Assembly (NCBI GenBank): GCA_014529385.2
Contig: CM043948.1
Span: 76,239,291 to 76,303,290 of the forward strand
DNA length: 64,000 nt
Source: Adiantum capillus-veneris
Lineage: Eukaryota > Streptophyta > Polypodiopsida > Polypodiales > Pteridaceae
Direction of reading: 5' to 3'
Position 1 is the stretch's first letter. Each line of letters opens with the position of its first letter. A program made the position numbers and the translations under genes. The notes beneath the pieces were generated by a model. That model was not told where the DNA came from, did no database searches, and saw only the letters and a program-made list of their open reading frames with translations. This document shows, piece after piece, positions 42,185-52,356 of the stretch.

Positions 42185-44620
42185 ATGGCAATGTCATCAA
42201 CTAACATGGAGGAAAAGATTGCATACTCGTGCACGCTTTGCAAGTATCAAATCCTGCGCAAGCGTAGGATATGTAATGAGCATCTGCACAAGTACGGAGA
42301 GTTTGCTAAAGAAACCGTACAGAATCTACGATACGACTCCTACGGAACGGGCATTGATTTTCGTGACATAGCACCTACATCTAAGAGACAGAGAAAAAGG
42401 ATTATGCGTGAAGGTCCGACCAATATAGAGCCAAGGATGGAAGCAGAAAAGGACTTACAGACAGAACACGATGGCATGGAGGAGATGCTGGATGCCTTCT
42501 TCCAGACAAGCGAGGAGAACGCTAACAAAGCAGCACCAGAAGCCGTGCGCCTATCTCCTGAAGACATGTTGAGGAAGTTGGCACGTCAACCAATTTATGA
42601 AGGCGCCAAAATATCGACGCTTCGTACTTGTCTGGCGTTTTTGAATCTTCAATCAGTGTACGGGTGGTCAGATGCAAGCGTCACTGCTTTGTTTAGGTAT
42701 GTAATTTACAAAAGAGATTTTCCGATTGCAACGGTGACGTGCTTGGAGATCTTTTTAATTTAATGTGGCTTAAACAGGTTGTTGCGGGAGAAACTTCTCC
42801 CGGCTAGCAATGAAATGCCCCCCTCCAGGCCAGACACAAATCAACTATTGACCTCAGTTGGCTTGGACTATAACAAGATGCATGCATGTCCAAATGATTG
42901 CATTCTTTTTGGCAGATTGTCTATCATGTTCTAAGTGCGGAGCAATGTACTACAAACAAGATGCAGTTGGCGAGACAGTGCCAGCTAAAGTGTTGCGGCA
43001 TTTCCCTATTATTCCTAGGATAAAAAGCATGTTTCGTTGTGGTTCCATTGCAAAGTTGATGCGGTGGCATTCTACGAATTGATCCACTGACACAACATTT
43101 AGGGTGCCCGCTGATTCAAAGTCCTGAAGGCACATTAAAGATACCTGGCCACATTTTAAGAGTGAACCACGCAATTTGCGTTTGGGCATGGCAATGGATG
43201 GACTCAATCCATTTGGCTTGAGAAGATCGTCATGGAGCACTTGGCGTGTGTACCTTATCAATTACAACCTCCCCCCGTGGCTTGCCATCAAGAAGGGTCA
43301 TTTGATATTAAGCTTGATTGTACCTGGTAAGTTCAAGGCAAAAAACATGGATGTTATCTAGCTCCACTAGTTGACGAGCTCCAGGAGTTATGGCATGGGA
43401 TCGACATAGCAGATGCGGTTGAACCAGTAGGAGAACAGCATGGAAGGATCCATGGACTTCTTATTGGACTATGCATGATTGGACAGGATACGGAGAAGCT
43501 TCTGGTAATGGTTCTTGATTTACAAAATTCTTGCTATTCATAAGAACTTTGCCTTGGCCTAATTCATGCTTTAATATATGCAGGGCTAACAACTTCGGGA
43601 TACAATGCATGTCCAATTTGCGGGCAGTCTTTGGATGTGCGTTATTCTGCCTCTCTTCGAAAGACAATTTATCAAGGCCACCACTGTTATCTTCCAGATG
43701 GCCATCACTTGCGCGAAGGTCAGCTTGGTCGTGTCGAATGTCATCCTATGCATGTACAAGAGTGGCGTCACCACTGGGAGCAACATGAGGGGCAACCTGT
43801 TCCATGAATGAAACGTTTGTCCATTCTCCATACGTTGCCGTACTGGGGTGATCTACTAATTAACCATTTGCTGGATCCAATGCATATATTCAAGAATGTG
43901 GTAGAGCTCCTCTGGAAGACAATAATGGGAATGAAAGACAATCGAGCTTCACGAGATGATTTGTAGTCAGTTGGAAAGATGCCAGAGCTGTGGCCTTTCA
44001 CCAATGCAGCTGGCCAAACAAAACTTCCAAGAGCGCCATAAGTATTGCTAAAAAACGAAGAGCGACAAGTTAAAAGGGTGATTTCAGAGTTCAGGACGCC
44101 AACAGGATATATGCGATTTGAGATGTTTTTGTTGGATATGAAGTGGTTCAAGGTGATTACTTCTGGTCGCAATGCAACGGTACGCACAGATGAAAAAAAA
44201 CTTGTGCAAATAGATTCTACAAAGGTTTGGACAGATGTGAGTGACACATTTGCTCTCCCCGAACATTGCGAGCAAGTGGTCTTTGTACTGGACCCTCGAG
44301 AGCGACAATGGTGGTTTGTGGTTCAGGTTGCTCCAAGAAATAAACAAGTATTTGAAGGGCAAGAGCTCCTGGAGGAAAGTCAATCAAACGATGTCCATAC
44401 TACTGTGACATTAGATGAGATGGACGAAGGTATGGCAGAGGAAGCTGACAGATATACGAGGGATGACGCAGACGAGGCAGAATTGACACTTGTAGATGAA
44501 GATGCAATGGATGAAGACAATATGCCAGAACGAGTTGGGACAGAGTTATGTTTGCAATTAAAGATAGACGATGATACGGTGCAAGATCTTATCGATGATG
44601 CCTCACTCGTCGAGGCATAG
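42185..44620 (+). pseudogene. CACTA-2 TnpD-like transposase
   Basis: Start ATG 42185. Exon 1 has the transposase-associated zinc region (YSCTLCKYQ, CNEHLHKYGEF) and ends SDASVTALFR before GTATGTAA at 42698. From 42778: LLREKLLPASNEMPPSRP, HACPNDCILF, CSKCGAMYYKQDA, HFPIIPRIKSMF, LMRWHSTN, then NLRLGMAMDGLNPFGL, LPPWLAIKK, AKNMDV (Transposase_21, containing what CACTA-1 lost). After an intron near 43506-43582: YNACPICGQSL, LREGQLGRVE, LLINHLLDPMHIFKNV. Then a junction near 44108 joins the start of DUF4218 (RQVKRVISEFRTPTGYM) directly to DUF4216 (MKWFKVITSGRNA, TFALPEHCEQVVFVLD); most of DUF4218 is deleted. Acidic tail to 44620. Several frame breaks (near 42917 and 43370). Confidence 0.85.
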
Positions 44621-44727
44621 GCCTGTAAGTGTTTGTGTGAAGACGTTGATTTAAAATTAAGCTTAAAGTTAATTTAAACAACTGTGTTCTGACGCTTTAT
44701 TTTACTTTCTTTGTGTAGGACTTTAGT

Positions 44728-46035
44728 ATGACAGACAAATTTCCAGACCCCGCTTCTATGAGTGCAGATGCATTCATGGGCTTCGTCACACGGATGACGC
44801 CTGCTCAGATGGCAGAGGCTTCTCAATACTGGGTAGCCAGAGGCACGGGTACTACGCCTCCGGGCTTCACACCCGAGGGTACGATGCCTAGGGGGGGACG
44901 CCTATGGGGGGGGGACTCCTACGGGTACGACGCCTGCTTCTCCCATGATGGCCGCTTCAACACCTAGGAGTGGGGCAGAGGCGGGTACATCCTCATCTCC
45001 GCAGCACAGGCACACTCGCCGATCTCCGCAGCACAGGCGCACTCGCCGATCTCGACGATCGTCAGGTGGAGGTGGTGGTTGCTGTGGAGGAGGGTCCACA
45101 TATGCTTTGACCCCTCCTCGCTCACGACCCCCGTCCTACCCATGCACACCTCTTGACATACCTCTTGGCACACCTCGGACACCTTGGGGGGCACACGATC
45201 CTAGTGCCTCCAAGCTCTATACTGTATGGGCATATGGTTCTGTTGACATGGATAGACTCGGGAGTGAGAGGAGAACGGATTCGCCAGCTCGCGGAGCTGC
45301 AGTTTTCGACCAGCATTCTGACATCTTGGCTTGAGCAGGATGAGGACAAAGTCAGTTACATAGTGGAGACCATCCTGAGAGAGTACCAGCCTGCTCCGGG
45401 TTCAAACGTTGCTCCGAGGAGGTGGATCGAGGGTGTTGCACAGGACACCGTGAAACATCGACGAGATGCAGCTCGGAAGGCTTTCAAGACCGGCTCGCCG
45501 AAGCCTTCGGGCATCCCACACGAGACGTGGCTGCAGATCAAGGAGGATGAGCGGACAGCGGACACGTGGTTTAGACAGAAGCGTGAGGCCGCGCAGATAC
45601 GACAGATGACCAGGGGGATGTCTCATCTTGGCAGCGGAGGCTTCGACACCTTTCGCTATGAGTTTGTGAGTTTCTAATCCAATCTTAACTATGACGTTTT
45701 TTAAAACGCGATGAATCATGTATTCTTATTACTTTGATTTTTGTATAAACGCGGAATCTTGCGATGCATCGAGCCTCGACACGCCAGGAGGAGTCAGATG
45801 GATATCGCAGAGGTATCTATGAAGTATTGAATGATCTTGATGCTTTAGGAGAGCCTGTAGACTGGGAGGCCTTACAATCTCGCTGATCGCTTGAGGTGAG
45901 ACGTTAATATGTGTGAGTTGATTTAATTAAGTAAGTATATGTGAAGTAATATCAATACTAATTTTGTGAGTTGTCCTATGTGCAGGTTGTGACGCCTAGT
46001 CATCAGTGGACCGGATTTCATCTATATGCTTTGTG
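44728..46035 (+). pseudogene. CACTA-2 second gene, Transposase_24-type
   Basis: ATG 44728: MTDKFPDPASMSADAFMGF, MTPAQMAEASQYWVARGTG, comparable to MDDEQFLSSLSPKQRQWYV in CACTA-1. A frame break in a G-run near 44885 leads to a 27-bp duplicated segment (RHTRRSPQHRRTRRS) and RRSSGGGGGCCGGG. After a second frame break near 45270 comes the Ptta/En/Spm domain: FSTSILTSWLEQDEDKVSYI, DTVKHRRDAARKAFKTG, HLGSGGFDTFRYEFVSF. Later exons near 45780-45886 (RRGIYEVLNDLDALGEPVDW) and 45985-46035 (TPSHQWTGFHLYAL). Expected to bind the subterminal repeats; inactive here. Confidence 0.75.
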
Positions 46036-46079
46036 AGACACAGACACGCTTATGTGTCTCTTTTTTGTATAGACATATA

Positions 46080-46400
46080 TGGTTATGGTTATTGTTCAGA
46101 CAGTTATTGTTTTCCTTATGGTTATGGTTATTGTCATTGTCATTGTCATTGTATAGACATGGTTATTTCTCCTATTCTTGTATAGACATAGTTATGGTTC
46201 AGGTTTTGTTTATGGTTATGTTTATCTTTCTGGTTATGCTTATGGTTATTGTTAATTTTGTTTATGGTTATGGTTATCTGCATTATGGTTTTGATCAAAG
46301 TGATTATGGCCAGTTATGGTTTTAATTTGGTTATGGTTTTGCACAAATTAAGTTCCTTATGGTTATGCTTTTAAGTTGGTACGGTTATGGTTTTGCACAA
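46080..46400 (+). repeat. Degenerate TTATGG repeat
   Basis: Repeats built on GGTTATGGTTAT and ATTGTC in the 3' region of the CACTA-2 second gene. No coding frame. Confidence 0.75.
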
Positions 46401-46571
46401 AGTTCATTTCATTTCTTTCATTGGCCTTAAATCTCATGTGAGATCCTACATGGATAGCATGTAGGAGGCGTATACATGATATGGATTTTTAAAAAAAAAG
46501 TTTATGTAAAAACGAAGGGAACTCTGCTGAAATTTCTACGGGAGCACGGTTGATTTTGGTGCTGCTCGCTT

Positions 46572-46661
46572 TTTTGGGCAGAGGGCAGGAAGTCTGGCTG
46601 TGGTGGCTGTGTCCATCTTTTCACTCGGCAAAGGCCAGGCTACCTGTCCTCTGCCCAAGAA
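46572..46661. repeat. Imperfect inverted repeat near the CACTA-2 right end
   Basis: TTGGGCAGAGGGCAGGAAGTC at 46574 is mirrored by CTACCTGTCCTCTGCCCAAG ending at 46659, arms about 28 bp. Just inside the right subterminal array, like the palindrome at the CACTA-1 right end, but of unrelated sequence. Confidence 0.75.
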
Positions 46662-46679
46662 TTTTTTTTTCTGTTATGG

Positions 46680-46908
46680 TCGTCGATATCTGCGTCTATA
46701 TATCTATCGGAATCTGCATCGCTATCTGCGTCTATAACTGCATCTATACCCGCGTCTATATCTGCGTCGCTATCTACGTCGCAAATAAAGCCTTTCCACA
46801 CATATATCGACGCAAATTTCGACAGTTTTACAGGGATGCAGATAGCGACGCAGATAGAGACGTTAAGTGTCGATATATACGTCGATGACACCTTTTTTTG
46901 TTGTAGTG
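46680..46908. repeat. CACTA-2 right subterminal array and TIR
   Basis: Dense CGTCGATA / GTCGCTATC / CTGCGTCTATA words, then GTCGATGACACC and the TIR TTTTTGTTGTAGTG. Confidence 0.8.
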
Positions 46909-47302
46909 AATAAAGTATTTCTGTAACAAATTTCTTCTGAAAGTTTGCAATGAGGTACTTCCATACGTCATGGGAAGTAGGCAATTCATACATATTAAGC
47001 AAAAGGGAATCAGTAAGAGCAGAAAGAATATACCGATGAGCTGCTTTATTACGTCGTTGCCAATCCGTATACGCAACATTCCAATCTTCAAATATAGGTC
47101 CTTCAATGATAAGCACGTTATCATGATCCGTATCAACAGGCTGAGACGGACAAACGCGATTTCCAAGGACAACATCAGAGAGTTCATCACCTTTAAGAAT
47201 TAACAACATCTTTGCTTTCCAGCCTGGAAATCCTTGGCCTTGGAAAGGAGGAACATAACGCTGGCCAAAAGGAAATCAATTGACAAGAATAGTCATAGCC
47301 AT
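46909..47302 (-). pseudogene. Copia gag, N-terminal piece
   Basis: From ATG 47302 (MAMTILVN) with an early TGA, then FGQRYVPPFQGQGFPGWKAK, MLLILKGDELSDVV, FEDWNVAYTDWQRRNKAAHR, YILSALTDSLL, SHDVWKYLIANFQKK: the Ty1/copia Gag (UBN2-type) fold region. The frame stops at the CACTA-2 boundary and resumes at 35089. Confidence 0.8.
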
Positions 47303-48026
47303 ATCTGGTTGCAAGAAGACGTATAAGATAAGATCGCAGAATTTGCACACCATATATGGTGAAGGCTGTAATTGAGAACGCGAGAAATATGATGACTGTG
47401 TTCTGTCAACGATAAATGCAAGAAGGATGCTCAATAAACGTCCAAAGATGTGAGAGATGTCACCCAAAAAAGTAGGAAAAAGGAGATATTAATAATAAAA
47501 GAGTCCTCAAAATAGAGTGACGTGAGATGCAAGATTGACGGCCACAATATGAATATCAAAAAGCTAGATTTACTCGAAAAAGTTGACGCCAAAAATAGAA
47601 AAATGATGGCGGACGCTTCACGAAGACGCACGAGGAAGAAAGATGTGTCAAGCTCAATTGCAGTAAAAACAACATAACTTTCTGCTGCGAACTTCGATTG
47701 ACGCAAACCTAAAACTTAAATCAAAGAGCTCGAGAAAGCTCCATTGCACTTTTCCTGTTTCTCCAAATTTTGAGTAGAAGACCCCCCAAAATTGAGATGA
47801 AGTTTAGCGTGTCAAAAACACATCAACAAGAAAACGTAATCAATGATTTATTATATCGATTAGCAATAAACACCACACAAAAGACTAATCATATTCTTCT
47901 TAACTCAAAACAGCCATAGTTAACAAGAATCAATCCTCAAAAATAAAATTTGTAGCAATTTTGTACATACTAATCACATACACATACTGTTTTGTCAACA
48001 TGAATTGAATCGACGCGTGATTGTTA
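47303..48026 (-). other. Copia leader region, no ORF recognised
   Basis: Between the PBS and gag of the minus-strand copia element. AT-rich, no conserved frame seen. Confidence 0.5.
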
Positions 48027-48040
48027 CCTCTCTGATACCA
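48027..48040 (-). promoter_or_regulatory. Copia primer-binding site
   Basis: Minus strand reads TGGTATCAGAGAGG, the initiator tRNA-Met PBS typical of plant copia elements, directly after a sequence ending CAACA. Confidence 0.85.
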
Positions 48041-48149
48041 TGTTGAGATGTAGAGAGAAAGAGAGAGACGAGACAAGAGACACACCATGTACCCTCCCAA
48101 AGACTAATTCATATTGAGGACAAGATACAAATATATAGGTGAAAGAACA
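48041..48149 (-). repeat. Probable short 5' LTR of the copia element
   Basis: On the minus strand TGTTCTTTC ... ATCTCAACA, inverse ends TGTT/AACA, with TATATATTTG inside; about 109 bp. The gypsy fragment on the right ends exactly here, which supports the boundary. The partner LTR was not found, so the length is tentative. Confidence 0.5.
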
Positions 48150-51074
48150 AGGTAAAACCATTAGGAATACTTTTTGGTGGTGGCAATGGTAGGGTCTTTA
48201 CTTCAGGCACCTTCATCTCCTTCTCATGTACCCTATAAGTGAGAATCCTTGCCAATTATGCACGCACACTATCTTCTACCTTGAAAGAGTATTGGAACTC
48301 CTGCAATTCCATAATCCACTTTTAGATCCTAGTACTGAGAGTCATCAGAGATGACACCCAAGGGAATAAATTTTCTTCAGTGAGAATTAAAAAAGGTTTT
48401 GGTAGCAAGTAGGATTTAAACTTTCTCACCTCAAACATGAAAGAAAGAATCAAGAGTTCTACCTTTGTGTAGCTTCACTCCAAAGCATTCATGACCCTAC
48501 TAGCAAAGTAGATGGGTCGGTACTGTGGGGATCTTGTTGTAATAAAACTGCAACAATTGTTTCCTTCCCAACACTAGAGCTAACAAAGAACGTGTACCCC
48601 CAACAAGGAGGCATGAGTGTTGGTAGATCTGACAGAATGACTTTAATGTTACAAAAGTACTCTTCAAGCTCATCAGACCATGCAAATTCTACTAATTGTG
48701 TCAACTTTTGCAAAGGGTGAAGTAACTCTAAGGCTAAGTGAATGAAGCGTGACATATACTTCACCTTTTGAATGAATGAGATGACATCCTTAAGACTCTT
48801 GGGTGATGGTAACTCAATAAGAGCCTTTGCCTTTGAAGAATCCACCTCGATGCCTTTGTAAGAAACTTTGTGACCAAGCAAGATCACTTCATCCTCACCT
48901 ATGTGGCACTTGTCGGGGTTGAGTTGACCTCCCATGTCATAGAGATTCTTCATTCCTTCTTCTACCCTCTGTAGATGCAACAATTTTGAGCTATAAATGA
49001 AAAAATCATCTATGAACACCCTAATTGACTTTCCAAAGAATGCTTGAAACATCATGTTCATGAAGTGTTGGAAGGTTGCAGGAGCATTTGTCATGCCAAA
49101 TGGCATGCTTTGAAAGTATAGCAACCCCAAGAAGTGATGAAGGTTGTTTTCAATTGACCCTCTAATGCAATACTTATTTGAAAGTAACCTGAGTAGCGAT
49201 CGCACACAGTGTACTTCTCGTGACCAACTACCTCATTTAGTATGTCATCCTAAAATGGAGGGGAAAGTGATCTCTTTTTGTTGCATCATTTAGTGGACGA
49301 TAATCCACACACACCCTCCACTTGTTGTTCTTCTTGGAAGTGAGAACAACGGGAGAGACCCACTCTGAATTCTCCACTGGATAAATGAAACCTGCTGCTA
49401 GAAGATTTCTTACCTCCTTGAGTAAAGCCTACTCCTTGATGACTCCTAGACTTCGTAGCTTTTGAGCCTTAGGTGTGACCTCTTGCTTTAACTCAATCTT
49501 GTGTTGAACAACATCTACTCCACGTTAGTGTAGTCTTTAGCAAAAAGCTAAGGAAACTTCCTTACCACACATTTGAACTCCCCTCTTTCTTCCTTTGTAA
49601 GTGTGGTTGATAGCATCCCTTCGTCTTCCATACCTTGGTTCTCTTGAGGACCTACCTCCTCCAAGCCTAGGAAAGAGGTCTCTTGGTTGTTTGGCTTCAA
49701 CGTTACCCCCATGACTTTGATGGAAGACTCCTCTATAGTAATGCTACTGCTACTTTCTTCTTTTGAAGTGCTATCGGTCCAGTCTTCCTCCGTCTCACTT
49801 TGAGATGATTCTTCATGGAGCTCCTCTTGGCGTTGCTCCTTCATGTCAAAGACAACCTTTTTATGAGTGTCATTCCTACAAATTAACTTTCCACTCTCCC
49901 AATCTTGCAAAGCTCGCATTTTCATTAGCCATGGTCTTCCTAGGATAAATGGGTAACCATTTCCTTTGGTAGACATAACATAGAAATCCACTGCCTTCTT
50001 AATGCCAAAGGCTTCCACAAAAACATTTTTACAAATACCTATGCACCTTGCCTTGTTATTGTTTGCCATTTTTACTTTGATTTCAGGTCTCTCATGGATG
50101 TGCATGCCTAGTCTCTGCATCAGTCCCTCTGTCATGATGCAAATTTGTGCATCTCCATCCACTAGACCTTTCCTAACTTACCTTCCTTTGATGTAACAGT
50201 CTAGCATTGGTGTAATGTCCTCATTCATTTCAGCTTGTGCAATTTTTACAATACGCACACTCTCTTTTACCTTTCTCCTAGTGCTAACTTCCTTTGTTAA
50301 ATTCCTCCTAACTTGTGGACATAATGAAAGAAACTGAGGCCATGAGATATTAGGGACCTTACCTCTCATGTCTTCCAACAAGTTGTATGGAGCCATACCA
50401 TGTCCAAGGAGGTTGAGACGATGTCGAGTCCTCTTGGTTTCCTTGGTCTCCTTCGCCTTCTTTTCCTGTCCATGGTCACTTGGTGATGTGACTCCTTCTT
50501 TCTCCCTACTTTTTTCACAGCCACGCTTAATGTCGTTTGCGTCCATGTCAATCTCATTTGAAATTTTCACCTCTACCACATGCACATTTGGATCTGGCAA
50601 AGGTGGAATTCCTTCCACTCCTTGTACAGGTGGTCTTGCTCCATTTGGCCTTTGTAGAAGCCTTGGTTGTTGACTAGTTCCTTCACCTACATTCATCAGT
50701 AGGTAACTCAAGTTAGGTCTCCTTGGCTCCCCACGGGGCTAAGGACAATTATACACCCCATGCCCATATTCCCCACAATTCCAGCATTGTAGTACTTGAC
50801 TGGGTCGTGGCTCTCACTCCTCAGATTTCTTTGTTTGTCACTTGGGACCTACAGCTTGTGCAAGGTGAATTGACAAGTTTCTCAATGACTCATTTAGCTT
50901 CTGAATCACCTCAGTTGTTATCTCAGGAATCTCTCTAGATGTTGATGCTTGCAGCTTTCCCTTGGGTCTAGGACCCTCTATTGGAACCTCGCCCCTTAGG
51001 CACTTGATTTTTCTATACTTCTCAGGTAGCCCTAGTTTCAGTTGCATCATAGGTAGCAGGTGCACCTGCCTCAA
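48150..51074 (-). pseudogene. Element D: Ty3/gypsy gag-pol remnant
   Basis: Read leftwards from 51074: Gag end (LNESLRNLSIHLAQAVG); knuckle CWNCGEYGHGVYNC (about 50793-50750); basic linker; protease with DGDAQICIM (about 50160) and PFILGRPWL; acidic linker; RT (SEWVSPVVLTSKKNNKWRVC near 49340, RVFIDDFFIYSS near 49015); degenerate RNase H (FFVSSSVGKETI, SYLLPKPFLILTEE, LQEFQYSF) to 48165. Same broad group as A and B, and its RNase H likewise lacks catalytic Asp. Stops and frame breaks at 50178, about 49530 and 49205, and in the RNase H. Cut at the copia LTR; the archaeal RNase H and integrase are absent. Confidence 0.85.
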
Positions 51075-51202
51075 CTTTTATCTAGAGTGTGGGAAAATAC
51101 ATTGAGTTCTCAAGAAAACTTGAATCCAGTACAAGGGTTCCAAAGTAAATTGATTCCAATACAAAAGTTAGTTACAAAAAGAGGTTTTGACGTCAGAGGG
51201 TA

Positions 51203-51940
51203 TCAGTCCTGCCTTAGGCAACGTACAAGTTGCATGTCCTTGGCCATGGTTGCTACACGCTTGGCATGGACAACACATAAGAATGTGTCTTCAAAGAGAG
51301 TGACCAAATAAGCCTCCTGAATTGATTCAAGGGCAATTGCAGACATCCAAATCTCTATGTTGTAGCTTTGTAGCACTTCCTTACATGTCCATGTGCAAAT
51401 GGTGCTTTCCTAATAAGCAGGCATGCTGTTTTTTGGTAATACCAAATTTCAGCAAACGCTTGACAAATCGTCGTGTTCTTTGAGGTCAGCATTGTGGGGG
51501 CCTCTGAGCTCCTTGTGGCTTTGCTCTCTGTGGCTTTCTATAGAATTTTGACTTTCAATATCTCTTGGGAGGTAGCTGGGGGGCATCTTCATCTGGATCA
51601 TAATCATCATCTTCATTGCTATGCTCATCCTTGTTGGGTTGACCACTGATTAGAAGGCACGACACCCATTCCTCTAGGCAACTTTTGACTTGTCGACCAA
51701 AGTGTGGCGACCTGGGCTAGATGGCATCACGCCCGTTTGTCCTGACAACGTCTTCCCGCCGACCCTTTGGTTCACTGGGATGTCCTCCCCTTCGCATGGT
51801 GGACGTTCATCGAACGTGTCTGTCTCTGTTCGCTCTGGGTCAGCTAGCTCTTTTGGTTGTCAATTTACACGCATCTTCTGCTTTCTGCGCGTCTCAATGG
51901 TCTTTGGATTCTTCTTTGCAGTCTGTTTGGTCCTTGCCAT
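51203..51940 (-). pseudogene. Histone H3-like gene copy, possibly CENH3-like
   Basis: Minus strand. ATG at 51940: MARTKQTAKKNPKTIETRRK, the H3 N-terminus for seven residues and then a different basic tail; a GTAAAT splice donor follows at 51868. The histone fold is at 51453-51203: [18 protein letters not shown], then after a one-base shift [58 protein letters not shown], stop. These match H3 helices alphaN to alpha3. Three residues are missing before YLV. The divergent, apparently intron-containing tail and Trp in loop 1 are features seen in CENH3; canonical H3 lacks them. The fold frameshift argues for a pseudogene, unless the breaks are introns. Confidence 0.7.
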
Positions 51941-52356
51941 CATAAAAGTGCATTTGGGGGGACTTCTTAGAGCTTATGGTGTTTGGTGAGGGAAGGAGTG
52001 TTATGTTTTTGAGGGGGGGGGGGGGGGGTTACCTCTTTATATAGGGTGGCCATATAAGGGTGGGTTCACATGGTGGAAAAGAGCCGCTAAAAGCATGAGA
52101 AATAATCTTTTGAGTTTTAAAACGACATGAAATTGGAGAACTATTCAAATACACAGAGCGAAACGTACACTTGTAAAATTGCGTAAACAATCAAACAATG
52201 CAAATGCTTAATCCAAAAAACAGAGCATCCAAATGTAGTAGATTTTCCATTTTCATGAGATTCTAAATACATCTACTACCTCCTGACCCAAACTTTTCCA
52301 ACCCTAGTCCTTGATGCTCGCCACATTGCATGCCGTGCTGGACCTTGTGAGGATCT
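51941..52356. other. Non-coding, with a long G-run
   Basis: 5' side of the H3-like copy, about 18 G at 52011-52028, then AT-rich sequence. No frame recognised. Confidence 0.5.
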
